DNA of 64,000 nt. Origin: a bacterium (GTDB lineage: Bacteria > Bdellovibrionota > Bacteriovoracia > Bacteriovoracales > Bacteriovoracaceae). This document shows positions 1 to 8,286 of this stretch, piece after piece. The stretch is taken from assembly GCA_030425045.1 (NCBI GenBank), contig JAUHVL010000012.1, positions 26,471 through 90,470 on the forward strand, written 5' to 3'. Below the pieces are notes generated by a model. The model had not been told where the DNA came from. It searched no databases and saw nothing but the letters and a program-made list of their open reading frames with translations. The first letter of the stretch is position 1. Each line of letters begins with the position of its first letter. The position numbers were made by a program, and so were the translations under genes.

Positions 1-1
1 A

Positions 2-49
2 AAGATGAGAAAAATTTCAACTGAAGAAGCTGTTCATTACGTCGCATAA
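2..49 (+). CDS. 3' end of an upstream gene (partial)
   Basis: An open frame runs from the window edge to a TAA at 47-49 and ends in the residues ISTEEAVHYVA. The next gene starts 14 bases later behind a strong Shine-Dalgarno sequence, so the two could be one transcript. Only about 15 codons are visible and the frame could be chance; the product cannot be named. Confidence 0.35.
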   Translation, partial: KMRKISTEEAVHYVA

Positions 50-63
50 ATTAGGAGGATTTC

Positions 64-873
64 ATGCAACAAACCAATTATATTCTTGAGAAAGAAGATG
101 AGTTTGATCGATTAGAGTATCAATCAACATTACCTAAGTATGACTTTAAAAAAGAGTTTATGGAATTTCATGCTGAAAAAAATCAATATATTTTAGATGC
201 TGGATCAGGCTCAGGTATCGTATCTCGTTATTTTGCAGAGGTTTTTCCTAAAACAAATTTTAAAGGGGTTGATTTTTCAAACGATCGTGTTGAAAAAGCA
301 AACTCTAAGGCCAAAGAGTTTAATAATTTATGTTTTGAACAGGGGGACCTTTCAGATTTAACAATAGATGATGAAACTTTTGATGCTTGCATTAGCCGGT
401 ATGTGCTTGAGCATATTCCACCTGAGAAAGTTCAAAATGTCGTGAATGAAATATATAGAGTATTAAAACCGGGAGCTCGATTTTACGCTGTTGACTTTGA
501 TGGACCACTTTATAATATTTATCCTCAGACACCTTTAATGGAAAAGGCCTTGAGAATCTTTCGAGATAAAAGTAATGTTGATTTAAGAGTAGGTAGAAAA
601 ATGCCTTATCTTTTAAGCGAAAGTGGTTTTACCAATGTTACTCATCGTATTGAAACAGTTGATTGTCAGGGTCCACTCATGGAAGATGAAAAATCACTAT
701 GGCCAGATAAGTTAGATCGCCTTATGGAGTTTATGACGATGCACTTAGGTAGTGAGGTAGAGGCAAAGCAATTTAAAGAAGATTATATAAAAACCCTTGA
801 TCATCCCGGTGTCGTTCTTTTTTATAATAAATTTACGGTAATTGGGGAAAAACCTAGATTGAATTTAGTATAA
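64..873 (+). CDS. class I SAM-dependent methyltransferase
   Basis: A 269-residue cytosolic protein with the Rossmann-type methyltransferase fold. Motif I (LDAGSGSGIVSRYF, about residues 45-58) binds S-adenosylmethionine. The acidic end of beta-2 (GVDFSND, about 68-74) and the post-motif region DACISRYVLEHIP (about 108-120) follow in the usual order. The start is supported by AGGAGGA ending four bases before the ATG. The C-terminal 100 residues are not diagnostic and probably hold the acceptor site, so the substrate cannot be told; UbiE-like and small-molecule O/N-methyltransferases share this layout. It converges on the hydrolase gene, with a strong hairpin just past its stop. Confidence 0.8.
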   Translation: MQQTNYILEKEDEFDRLEYQSTLPKYDFKKEFMEFHAEKNQYILDAGSGSGIVSRYFAEVFPKTNFKGVDFSNDRVEKANSKAKEFNNLCFEQGDLSDLTIDDETFDACISRYVLEHIPPEKVQNVVNEIYRVLKPGARFYAVDFDGPLYNIYPQTPLMEKALRIFRDKSNVDLRVGRKMPYLLSESGFTNVTHRIETVDCQGPLMEDEKSLWPDKLDRLMEFMTMHLGSEVEAKQFKEDYIKTLDHPGVVLFYNKFTVIGEKPRLNLV

Positions 874-877
874 CTTT

Positions 878-1756
878 CTAATTCAAGGAGAAATTTGCTG
901 AGTCAACTCTTTCTCCTTGAATATCATTTTTATTTAACTCTTCGATAAAGCAATCTAGAGTTTGGTTAAAGAAAGAGGGGTTCTCTACTTGAGGTGTGTG
1001 ACCTGAGCTTTGATCTATAATAATATTTTCTTGCCATTTATTTTTAGTCGCTAAATCGAAGATATACTTCCCATTAATTAAAACATCATTTGGACAAACG
1101 AGGATTTTAAACTTCAATTTATTTTGATTAAGAATCTCTACCTCATTAAGAACTTCATTATTAAAAACAGAGTTTGCAATATCGACTCTGACTTTAGGGT
1201 GAGTGTTTTTTATTGATGTTGAAAGCTCTGATTCTTGAATGAAGTCTTCTTTATAAAGACAGTTATTCATCAGAGAAATTTCTTTATCACTTAATTTTTC
1301 TTGAAAAAAACCTGAAGCTGCTTCATTGGGGTGGAAGGCCTTAGAGAAGTCACTTGCCGAACCGACAGGAGGAGCACCAAAAAGGAAAATACCTTTAATG
1401 AGAGGACTGATTTTTCCTGCAAGAAGTGGCGTCGTAAGATGACCTCCCAAACTATGTCCGACTATAATGAGATTTTTTAGCTCAAGAGTTATGACAAAGT
1501 TCTCTATCAATGATGTAAAGTAGGGAAGGGAGTAGTTGTTTGCAATATTATAATTAGAATTTCCATGCCCAGGTAGATCGATGGCCACTAATCTATACTT
1601 GGTTGTAAGCTCACTAGAGAATTGAAACTTAAAGAAGTTAGAATTTAGAGAATTCCCGTGGATAAATAGGATTGCCTTCCTGTGATCGCCCTTACTATTT
1701 ACCGAATCCCAGTAGGATACTTCGTCATTGTCTATTTGAACGTTTTTTATACTCAT
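878..1756 (-). CDS. alpha/beta hydrolase
   Basis: A 292-residue protein without a signal peptide, so probably cytosolic. It shows the oxyanion-hole HGN motif (FIHGNS, about 32-37), the LPGHGNS strand/turn (about 61-67), the nucleophile elbow GHSLGGH with Ser102, and a C-terminal SSGHTPQVENP with His253 as the likely catalytic base; an Asp in ILVCPNDVLING is the likely acid. Together these give a complete Ser-Asp-His triad. The family includes esterases, haloalkane dehalogenases and C-C hydrolases, and the substrate is not evident. The last 14 residues are encoded by one arm-loop-arm of a transcription terminator, so this tail is probably not functionally constrained. Confidence 0.8.
   Translation of the reverse strand: MSIKNVQIDNDEVSYWDSVNSKGDHRKAILFIHGNSLNSNFFKFQFSSELTTKYRLVAIDLPGHGNSNYNIANNYSLPYFTSLIENFVITLELKNLIIVGHSLGGHLTTPLLAGKISPLIKGIFLFGAPPVGSASDFSKAFHPNEAASGFFQEKLSDKEISLMNNCLYKEDFIQESELSTSIKNTHPKVRVDIANSVFNNEVLNEVEILNQNKLKFKILVCPNDVLINGKYIFDLATKNKWQENIIIDQSSGHTPQVENPSFFNQTLDCFIEELNKNDIQGERVDSANFSLN
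881..922 (+). terminator. 13-bp perfect hairpin, terminator of the methyltransferase gene
   Basis: ATTCAAGGAGAAA (881-893) and its exact reverse complement (910-922) flank a 16-base loop, followed on the plus strand by the T-rich run ATCATTTTTATTT. The hairpin starts 8 bases after the methyltransferase stop and lies entirely inside the last 14 codons of the convergent hydrolase gene. Confidence 0.65.
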
Positions 1757-1861
1757 CTTTGATGACTATCCTAATCGAAGAAGTTTGGCCATGAGGACAA
1801 AATTATTACAATTGCAGCTAAAGTTATTGTAAAAACAGTACTTTATGGTATCGCAGATTTG

Positions 1862-1923
1862 GCTTGCCATGTCTTGTATATTCTCAATAGAATAATATTT
1901 AATAATTCTAAGACAGGGCAAGC
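1862..1923. repeat. 14-bp inverted repeat with a nested hairpin
   Basis: GCTTGCCATGTCTT (1862-1875) pairs with AAGACAGGGCAAGC (1910-1923), one mismatch in 14. The enclosed 34 bases contain a second small hairpin (TATTCT-CAAT-AGAATA). It lies in the gap between the divergent hydrolase and sensor kinase genes, 30 bases before the kinase start. It could be a leader structure, an operator or a REP-like repeat; the sequence does not decide. Confidence 0.5.
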
Positions 1924-1952
1924 ATATCATAGAAAGAGACTACATACCGTTA

Positions 1953-3971
1953 ATGGAATATTCGGTAAAACATAATCAAAGCACAAGAGAGTTAGCCTAC
2001 TTATTGTTAACAGGCCAAGCACCATTTTTATCAATCCTCAATTTAGAGGGAGTTTTTCTTGGAAATATTTGGCTTTCAAGTTTTTCAAAGCTTAATGTTG
2101 ATATAGATTTCTCAGACTCTATAGAAATGCTCATTGATAAATATCCAGCTCTCCTTGAGATTAGTCACTTTATCACTTTTGATGAAGATTACGACAAAAG
2201 GGATTTGGAAAGTTATAAAGAAACAATTATCCCCGTCATTGATAAAAATAAAGTTTACTTGGGTTATATTAATCAAAAGCAAGTGTGTTATTACAAGTTT
2301 CAAAAAAAACTAAATATGATGTCATCAGATAAATTGCTCAACATTCTAATTGTTGATGACGAAGTTCACCTTTTAAATTCATTAAGTGAAATACTTGAAG
2401 ATTCTGGTTATCGTTGTATCTTGGCCAAAAATGGAAGGGAGGCCCTCGAAAAGCTCAATGCTCATACAAACATTCAACTAATTTTAACTGATATTAAAAT
2501 GCCTGAAATGGATGGCAAAGAATTTATTCAACAAGTTCGTGAAAATAATTTTAAAATCCCCATTATCGTATTGTCAGCATTTGGAACAAATGAAGAAGTG
2601 ATAGATTGTTTAAAGCTTGGGGCCAACGATTTTTTAAATAAACCTTTTACAATTGATCTTCTTGAGCATTCTATTAAAAAAAGAGAAAAGGTTATTAAAC
2701 TTGACGCTAGGGAAAGAAACCTTGCTAAGATTCAAAGTATTTTAAGTCAAGCGGGAATTATTCTTTCTGACTCAAGTGAAGTTTTACATGAGAAGTTGAA
2801 TTCACTCGTGGTTGAGATCTCTAAAAGTTTAGACTGTAGAGTTGTTTCTTTTATAACAAAAGAGATTGATTCTTGGAATATATTGGCTTCAACGAATAAT
2901 AAGATTCACACAAAAAGAATACCATTTGAAGATGCTCCTATATTAGAAAATGTATTAGAGAAGCCTAGAGTTCTTATAACAAGCTCGATAGAGGAATTGT
3001 CGATCTTTCGAGCTGCCGGTGAGAATAATTATTTATCGAATTCCTCGATGATATTTCCTATTTTTAGAAATGGTTTTTTATATGCCTTATTATGTTGCTC
3101 CGATAAAAATGGACGATTAAATTTTGACCGAAGTGATTCTTTTATAGCAAATTCAATTATTAATCCTTTAAGTTATTTGATCGATTATGCTTTTATTCAA
3201 AATGAGCTAAGTAACCTAAATAAAAACTTAAAAGATGAAGCAAAACAAATGGCCAAAGAAATTATCGAACTTGAGAAAGAATCTGAGTTCAACTCAAGGC
3301 TCGCTCTTATCGGTGAAACAGCATCTTCTATTGCTCATGATATTAAAAATCCTTTGACTATTGCGATGGGAAATATTGAAGCGATAAATAAGAAGTTTGA
3401 TATTTGCGAAGATATGGAAAAGAGACTTTCTAAAGTTCATCTTGCTCTTTCAAGTATCTCAAGAATTACCAATTCTATAACGAAGCTTTCCCACTACAGT
3501 CTAGAGGAAGGCAGTTTTGAGTTAAAAGAAACCATTGAAAATTCTTTAGTCATGATTGAGTCAAAACTAAAAGAACACTCTATTGAGTTAAAAGTAAATG
3601 ATTTTAAAAACTGCATAGTCAACGGTAATCAAATTCAAATTGAGCAAGTCATTATCAATCTCGTGTCAAATGCTATCGATGCCATTAAAGATCAAGTCAC
3701 TAAAAGAATCTATATTGATGTTACCCTTGAGAGCAGTAATTCGATTAAAATTTCAATTTTAGATAATGGACCAGGTATTCCTCTTGAAGTAGAAAAAAAT
3801 ATTTTTAATAAATGGTTTACCACAAAAAAAATCGGTGAAGGTACGGGACTCGGCCTTCATATCTGTAAAAAAATTATAGAGGCCCACTTAAGTGAGTTAA
3901 AGTATCGACAAACAGAGCAAGGGCTAAGTGAGTTTAGTTTTAGTTTATGTTTGAGTTGTGAGTCTTCTTAA
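1953..3971 (+). CDS. CBS-like / receiver / GAF / histidine kinase protein
   Basis: A 672-residue soluble signalling protein. Residues 1-118 look like a CBS-type ligand domain (IPVIDKNKVYLGYIN). A receiver domain follows at about 130-245, with acidic pocket DD135-136, phosphoacceptor Asp180 in LILTDIKMP and Lys230. A GAF-like domain (about 265-410) and a coiled coil (420-448) lead to a HisKA dimerisation helix with His462 (IAHDIKNPL). The HATPase domain has the N box NLVSNAIDAI and the G boxes DNGPGIP and GEGTGLGL. A receiver N-terminal to the kinase suggests that it accepts phosphate from another protein and tunes the kinase. No partner regulator is adjacent. The ATG has no clear Shine-Dalgarno, so the start is the least certain part. 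Confidence 0.85.
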   Translation: MEYSVKHNQSTRELAYLLLTGQAPFLSILNLEGVFLGNIWLSSFSKLNVDIDFSDSIEMLIDKYPALLEISHFITFDEDYDKRDLESYKETIIPVIDKNKVYLGYINQKQVCYYKFQKKLNMMSSDKLLNILIVDDEVHLLNSLSEILEDSGYRCILAKNGREALEKLNAHTNIQLILTDIKMPEMDGKEFIQQVRENNFKIPIIVLSAFGTNEEVIDCLKLGANDFLNKPFTIDLLEHSIKKREKVIKLDARERNLAKIQSILSQAGIILSDSSEVLHEKLNSLVVEISKSLDCRVVSFITKEIDSWNILASTNNKIHTKRIPFEDAPILENVLEKPRVLITSSIEELSIFRAAGENNYLSNSSMIFPIFRNGFLYALLCCSDKNGRLNFDRSDSFIANSIINPLSYLIDYAFIQNELSNLNKNLKDEAKQMAKEIIELEKESEFNSRLALIGETASSIAHDIKNPLTIAMGNIEAINKKFDICEDMEKRLSKVHLALSSISRITNSITKLSHYSLEEGSFELKETIENSLVMIESKLKEHSIELKVNDFKNCIVNGNQIQIEQVIINLVSNAIDAIKDQVTKRIYIDVTLESSNSIKISILDNGPGIPLEVEKNIFNKWFTTKKIGEGTGLGLHICKKIIEAHLSELKYRQTEQGLSEFSFSLCLSCESS

Positions 3972-3987
3972 CATTTGAGACAAATGT
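3971..3987. other. short perfect hairpin after the sensor kinase gene
   Basis: ACATTTG-AGA-CAAATGT is a perfect 7-bp stem beginning at the last base of the kinase stop codon. There is no run of T after it, so it is at best a weak terminator or an mRNA 3' end protector. Confidence 0.35.
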
Positions 3988-3993
3988 AGAATT

Positions 3994-4362
3994 TACTCGT
4001 ACAAATTAGACAATAAAACAACTAGACCAATACGAACTGGTGGTTAAGTTTATTTTCTCTGATAGATTTATTGTACTATGGATTATAATAGGTGTTGTGG
4101 ACGGTGAAAAATAGCAACTACTTGCTCGGTAGCTAGAGTCGACGAGCGTCGGGGCCAACGAGAGAATGGATTCATCGTATCATCAAAAACGTAACGACCA
4201 CTCCAGCAACGAAGGCCAAAAGTCTGGAGCCGAACGCCACGAATACTGAGATGAGCACAGTATGATAGAAAAGATGCCAAAGTGAGACCTCGTCACCATG
4301 AGTTGGAAGAGGATAATAATGTCTTTTCGTTTAATTATTTTCTTTGATAAATTGTACGAGTA
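3994..4362. mobile_element. MITE-like segment bounded by imperfect inverted repeats
   Basis: The gap between the sensor kinase and tRNA-Gly (3972-4560, 589 bases) has no convincing gene. Its ends at 3994-4027 and 4329-4362 are inverted repeats: 26 of 34 positions match and the outer 11 (TACTCGTACAA) are identical. A further related copy, in the same orientation as the right end, lies at about 4045-4075. The interior 4085-4320 is clearly richer in G+C than its surroundings and holds small hairpins (ATACTG/CAGTAT at about 4247-4267, CTCCAG/CTGGAG at about 4201-4230). No transposase and no clear target duplication are visible. Alternatives are a structured RNA or a decayed gene. The rest of the gap (4363-4560) shows nothing I can name. 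Confidence 0.35.
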
Positions 4363-4560
4363 GAGATCATTTACGATAAAAAATCGGCTTACCCAAGATG
4401 CTACTCGGTAACCAAAATGGAACCTAAAAGGAACCAAGTTTTGAATTTTTCTGAAATACTGTGAAATGTGCTTTGCTATCAACCTAAGTCATCCTAATGG
4501 TTACAAATGTTTAAAATCATTAGTGTTTACAGGTTGGTTATGAATGAAAAAGGAATCGAA

Positions 4561-4636
4561 TGGAGCGGAGGACGCGATTCGAACGCGCGACCTTCTGCAT
4601 GGCAAGCAGACGCACTACCAACTGTGCTACCCCCGC
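4561..4636 (-). tRNA. tRNA-Gly(GCC)
   Basis: Reading the minus strand gives a complete cloverleaf: acceptor GCGGGGG/CCTCCGC with one G-T pair, D stem GCAC/GTGC, anticodon stem TCTGC/GCAGA with loop TTGCCAT (anticodon GCC, reads GGC/GGT), T stem GCGCG/CGCGT with loop TTCGAAT. The discriminator is T, as usual for glycine tRNAs, and CCA is encoded at 4561-4563. Downstream (toward lower coordinates) a run CCTTTTT could end the transcript. Confidence 0.97.
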
Positions 4637-4650
4637 TCAGAGAGAAGGCG

Positions 4651-4679
4651 ATAGTAGTCTGATTCGAGGACCTCGTCAA
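4651..4679 (-). promoter_or_regulatory. sigma-70-type promoter of tRNA-Gly
   Basis: On the minus strand TTGACG (4674-4679) and TACTAT (4651-4656) are separated by exactly 17 bases, and the tRNA begins 14 bases further on. The -35 box overlaps the last codons of the EpmB-like gene, so the tRNA can be transcribed independently of it. Confidence 0.7.
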
Positions 4680-5665
4680 TAGTTTAAACTGGAAGTGTTA
4701 TCTAATTTGTTGAAATTATTCGTCACTAGCTGCTTGCCTGAGGCTTCAGGGGAGTCAATGACGTATTGAGGGAGCATCCAGCCAGAGAGTTTTTTTCTTA
4801 GATTTTGGTAAATCTTCAAACCTTTTTCTTCTGATAGATAGAAGTGCATTCCACCTTTTACAGGATCTGGGTGGTGAAGATAATAAGGCCTTATATGAAG
4901 ATGGTTTAATGTTTTAAAAAGCTTTTCTAAGGCTTCTTCATGGTCATTAACATTTTTTAATAGAACTGTTTGAGAAAGAAAGTTAAAGGGCGATAACTTT
5001 TCTATCCCGTGAATGACGTCATCTGTTAATTCATCGCTATGATTTGTATGAATAACAATCGTTAGATGAAAACGATTTTTAAAAGTGTTGAGCATCTCAC
5101 ATAACTCGTCATCAATTCTTGAAGGTAAAATGCTCGGGACTCTTGTGTGAAAGCGAATAAATTTTATGGGTTGGTAACATGAAAAGAAATCTAGACATGC
5201 TTTTAGTTTCTCGGTGCTTAAAATAAAAGGGTCACCACCTGAGAAAATGATTTCATTAATTTCTGTATGTTTCTCAATATAGCGGTCAATTTTTTCAAAA
5301 GAAGCGTTGAGATTCAGTTCTTTGTTGTGAAGATTATTTTTTCTAAAGCAATAACGACATTGGACGGGGCACACCGTTGTGGGAAAAAAAAGCGCGCGGT
5401 TTTCGTAACGATGAATGAAATAAGGTAAGGGACCAGGTTTTAAGTCACCGATTGGATCAAGGAAACCTAAGTTTTTATTTTCGTCATGGTGAGGAAGAAA
5501 CTGCTTTCCTAGTGGAGAGTTTATACCATGCTTTTTTATTTCGTTTGCAAGTCGTGTTGGTAGAAAAACGGGTTGTGATGTTTTTGGAAATGTTGTTTGA
5601 AAAAAAGTTTCGAGTTCATCAATCGATTTAAAGCTTTGGCGAAGTTCATCTTGCCAGTTAGTCAT
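4676..5665 (-). CDS. epmB: KamA-family radical SAM protein, probable EF-P (R)-beta-lysylation protein
   Basis: A 329-residue cytosolic enzyme. The radical-SAM cluster motif CxxxCxxC is Cys99-Cys103-Cys106 (VCPVQCRYCFRKN). It is followed by the family's FSGGDPF glycine-rich segment, and by a late Lys (about 311, in SPEASGKQL) placed like the pyridoxal-phosphate lysine of lysine 2,3-aminomutases. The length fits EpmB (about 340) rather than the longer catabolic KamA (about 410-470). EpmB converts lysine to (R)-beta-lysine for attachment to elongation factor P. The attaching ligase EpmA and EF-P are not in this window. The start overlaps the preceding gene by 8 bases, so it is the last gene of a three-gene operon. 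Confidence 0.75.
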   Translation of the reverse strand: MTNWQDELRQSFKSIDELETFFQTTFPKTSQPVFLPTRLANEIKKHGINSPLGKQFLPHHDENKNLGFLDPIGDLKPGPLPYFIHRYENRALFFPTTVCPVQCRYCFRKNNLHNKELNLNASFEKIDRYIEKHTEINEIIFSGGDPFILSTEKLKACLDFFSCYQPIKFIRFHTRVPSILPSRIDDELCEMLNTFKNRFHLTIVIHTNHSDELTDDVIHGIEKLSPFNFLSQTVLLKNVNDHEEALEKLFKTLNHLHIRPYYLHHPDPVKGGMHFYLSEEKGLKIYQNLRKKLSGWMLPQYVIDSPEASGKQLVTNNFNKLDNTSSLNY

Positions 5666-5891
5666 TTCTTTTTTCCTGTTCGGCTTTATCTAATCGGTAA
5701 AGCCACTTTCCCCATTCTGCACAGCCTTTGATGAGGGCCGTTCCAAAAACGCCGATGCCGACAAAGTGATAAAAAACATATTCACTTTTCATATGACCTG
5801 TTTCTCTTAGGGCATAGAAAATCCAATACAACAAAAGTAAATGAAGAATGACAATAACAACTTGTTGTAATCGATAAGACCATTTACTCAT
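5658..5891 (-). CDS. small membrane protein, function unknown
   Basis: A 77-residue protein with a hydrophobic helix at about 9-29 (VVIVILHLLLLYWIFYAL) and a second, weaker one at about 40-58. The ends are charged, so it is probably a two-helix inner-membrane protein. It overlaps the upstream exonuclease gene by 8 bases (ATGAGTAA) and the downstream EpmB-like gene by 8 bases, which supports it being translated. I do not recognise the family. Confidence 0.65.
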   Translation of the reverse strand: MSKWSYRLQQVVIVILHLLLLYWIFYALRETGHMKSEYVFYHFVGIGVFGTALIKGCAEWGKWLYRLDKAEQEKRND

Positions 5892-6702
5892 TTTCTTGTT
5901 CCTTGATATGCGGTCTCACTTCGGCAACTTTACTGAGGGCAAACGACTTATAGAGATCAGATACTAAGCAATGAGCGTATAAAATAGTTCCTTTTGGCAT
6001 AGGAAGAATACTGATAGGACGAATTGGCCGAAACTTTCCTTTCATACTACCACCTTTATACTTAATATCGATGGTGTTTTGTTTAAATATATTTTCCTTT
6101 ATGAGCTCTAAGTGTTTTGGAATTTCAAGATCAAGGCTTTTCTTAAAATCAGTCAGTTTAAAAAGGCGAGATTCTTTTGGGTTGCTATGGGCCCGCATTA
6201 AAGACTTGCAGAAAATCTTAAGTGAAGCGAGGCCATCGTCGAGAGCATGATGGTGAGACTCTAGAGGAATTTCCAGTTGTTCTGCTAAATCGTTGAGGCG
6301 ATACTTACTAAAATGAGGATAGCTATTGCGTGCCATTTTCAAGCTACAGTAGACATCAATTTTTGGAAGTTCAATATTGTGCTTATGGGATTCAAAAACA
6401 ATAAAGCCAGCATCAAACTGAGCATTATGAGCCAGAAGTGGTAAGCCTTCACAAAAGTCGTAAAAATCTGTGAGAAAATTTCCAATGAGAGGGCTTCCAA
6501 CAATTTGATCATCTCGGATGCCATGAATTTCCGTCGTTTCTGGTGGAATAGGTCTTTCAGGATTAATAAGCTGATCAATTGTCTTACATTTATAAGGAGT
6601 AAGTTTTATGGCGCTAAGCTCAACAATTTTATCGAGTAAGGGTGAAAGCCCTGTTGTTTCCAGATCAAAGACAACGATTCCCTCTGGAAAGTGCTTAAAC
6701 AA
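5884..6702 (-). CDS. DEDDh-family 3'-5' exonuclease (DnaQ/epsilon-like)
   Basis: Exonuclease fold with all DEDDh residues: FDLETTG (Asp13, Glu15), the HNAQFDAGF block (second Asp), and HHALDDGLAS (His and last Asp). The exonuclease domain spans about 8-170; the remaining 100 residues are a tail not seen in the plain epsilon subunit of DNA polymerase III. It could act in proofreading, repair or RNA turnover. The start is uncertain. The TTG at 6702 has only a weak GAG upstream, and the frame stays open for another 36 codons to a TAG near 6823, with coding-like residues (NQFDAKEREALFKHF). A rare start such as ATT or CTG at about 6811-6816 is possible. Confidence 0.8.
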   Translation of the reverse strand: MFKHFPEGIVVFDLETTGLSPLLDKIVELSAIKLTPYKCKTIDQLINPERPIPPETTEIHGIRDDQIVGSPLIGNFLTDFYDFCEGLPLLAHNAQFDAGFIVFESHKHNIELPKIDVYCSLKMARNSYPHFSKYRLNDLAEQLEIPLESHHHALDDGLASLKIFCKSLMRAHSNPKESRLFKLTDFKKSLDLEIPKHLELIKENIFKQNTIDIKYKGGSMKGKFRPIRPISILPMPKGTILYAHCLVSDLYKSFALSKVAEVRPHIKEQENE

Positions 6703-6800
6703 CGCCTCACGCTCTTTAGCATCGAATTGATTCGCGTCAATTGTTCTCTTGACTCTTTGCGTATCAAGATTTGACCCTTGAGTATCATTTTCAGCTTTAA

Positions 6801-6829
6801 TTGACAGAATAACCTACCGATTCTAAAAA
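6801..6829 (+). promoter_or_regulatory. possible promoter of the lpd operon
   Basis: A perfect TTGACA (6801-6806) is followed after 17 bases by TAAAAA (6824-6829). The -10 is poor (4 of 6), and the site lies about 56 bases before the lpd ATG in the divergent gap. No other good hexamer pair is obvious there. Confidence 0.4.
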
Positions 6830-6884
6830 GTTCCTACGTAATTCTGAATGTATATACAACAGATAATCAGGGGAAACAAATCTC

Positions 6885-8273
6885 ATGAAGAAGTTCGACG
6901 TCGTTGTTATTGGAAGTGGTCCTGGTGGTTATATCGCTGCCATTCGTGCTAGCCAGCTTGGAAAAAAAGTCGCCATCGTAGAAATGGATAAGATGGGCGG
7001 TGTTTGTTTAAACCGTGGATGTATTCCCACCAAAGCAGTTTTAAAATCAGCTCACTCAGTTCATGAAATTGCAGATTTTAAAGACCTTGGAATTGATGTT
7101 GAGGTCAAGGGACTTGATGGTTCTCAGGCGATCAAGAGATCTAAAAAAATTAGTGATCGGATTTCCAAAGGTGTGGAATTTCTGATGAAAAAAAATAAGA
7201 TCGAAGTCTTTAATGGCATCGCCACGTTGAGTGGACCAAACTCTGTCGCCGTTAAGTCAACACGTGGTCATACAGATACTATTGAAGCAACAAATATCAT
7301 TATAGCTACCGGAGCAAATTACCGAACCTTTCCTGGACTTGAGCATGATGGTGATCGTCTCATTGGCGCATGGGAAGCAATTAAAATGGAAGAGATGCCA
7401 AAGAGTATCGGTATTGTCGGTGCCGGAGCAATCGGTGTTGAGTTTGCTTACTTTTGGAATGCCTTCGGTGTAGATGTACATATCTTTGAATTACAAGATC
7501 ATTTACTTCCTATTGAAGACGAAGATAGTTCAAAAGAAATTGAACGAGCATATAAAAAACTAAAAATTAAGATGAGTCTTGGGGTAGAAAAAGTTTCTGC
7601 TTCTAATGACGGTAAACACGCCACGGTTACTTTTACGAAAAAAGGTAAAGAAGAGAAAATTCAGTTTGATAAAGTTCTTATCGCTGTAGGTATGACTGGA
7701 AATATCGATAATATCGGACTTGAAAATGCAGGAGTCGAAACAGATAGAGGTTTTATAAAAGTAAACTCTATGTATCAAACAACGACTCCCCATATCTATG
7801 CCATTGGTGACGTCGCGGGACCTCCATTACTTGCCCATGCAGCTTCACATGAAGGTGTCGTGGCCGCAGAACATTTAGCGGGAGAAAATCCTCACGCCAT
7901 CGATAAAATGAATATCCCTGGTTGTACTTATTGTCAGCCGCAAGTGGCTTCTGTTGGTTACACAGAAAGAGCTCTTAAAGAACAAGGAATCGAATACACT
8001 GTTGGAAAAATGGGCTTTATGGCCAATGGAAAAGCAGTGGCCAGTAATGAAGCGGTAGGGTTTGTGAAAACTCTGATGGGGAAACATGGTGAAATGCTTG
8101 GGGCCCATATAGTAGGGACTCATGCTACTGAACTTATTCATGAATACGTTCTCTTTCGAACAATGGAAGGGATCGATGAAGAAATATTTGCAACAGTACA
8201 TCCACATCCAACTTTAGGTGAGTGGTTAGCGGAATCTGTGATGGCCGCAAAAGGTAGAGCTTTAAATAGTTAG
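6885..8273 (+). CDS. lpd: dihydrolipoyl dehydrogenase (E3)
   Basis: A 462-residue FAD-dependent disulfide oxidoreductase that reoxidises the lipoyl arm of 2-oxoacid dehydrogenase complexes with NAD+. Visible features are the N-terminal FAD-binding GSGPGG (about 10-15), the redox-active disulfide Cys41/Cys46 in CLNRGC, the NAD-binding GAGAIGVEFA and the second FAD motif YAIGD. The C-terminal HPHPTLGE supplies the catalytic His/Glu pair (His441, Glu446). Length and order match the family. A GGGG-type Shine-Dalgarno lies upstream of the ATG. The E2 gene follows 13 bases later, so the two are co-transcribed; E1 is not in the window. Confidence 0.95.
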   Translation: MKKFDVVVIGSGPGGYIAAIRASQLGKKVAIVEMDKMGGVCLNRGCIPTKAVLKSAHSVHEIADFKDLGIDVEVKGLDGSQAIKRSKKISDRISKGVEFLMKKNKIEVFNGIATLSGPNSVAVKSTRGHTDTIEATNIIIATGANYRTFPGLEHDGDRLIGAWEAIKMEEMPKSIGIVGAGAIGVEFAYFWNAFGVDVHIFELQDHLLPIEDEDSSKEIERAYKKLKIKMSLGVEKVSASNDGKHATVTFTKKGKEEKIQFDKVLIAVGMTGNIDNIGLENAGVETDRGFIKVNSMYQTTTPHIYAIGDVAGPPLLAHAASHEGVVAAEHLAGENPHAIDKMNIPGCTYCQPQVASVGYTERALKEQGIEYTVGKMGFMANGKAVASNEAVGFVKTLMGKHGEMLGAHIVGTHATELIHEYVLFRTMEGIDEEIFATVHPHPTLGEWLAESVMAAKGRALNS

Positions 8274-8286
8274 TTAGGAGTTAGAG

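Noticed and set aside
4083..4482. Two minus-strand open frames of 65 and 99 codons in the 4.0-4.5 kb gap
   Set aside because: They overlap each other in different frames, have no ribosome site, and their composition (Trp/Arg/Ser/Phe-rich) is unlike the neighbours. They look like chance frames in the repeat-bounded segment.
3972..4560. Known structured RNAs (tmRNA, RNase P RNA, SRP RNA, 6S RNA) in this gap
   Set aside because: I looked for their hallmark sequences on both strands and found none.
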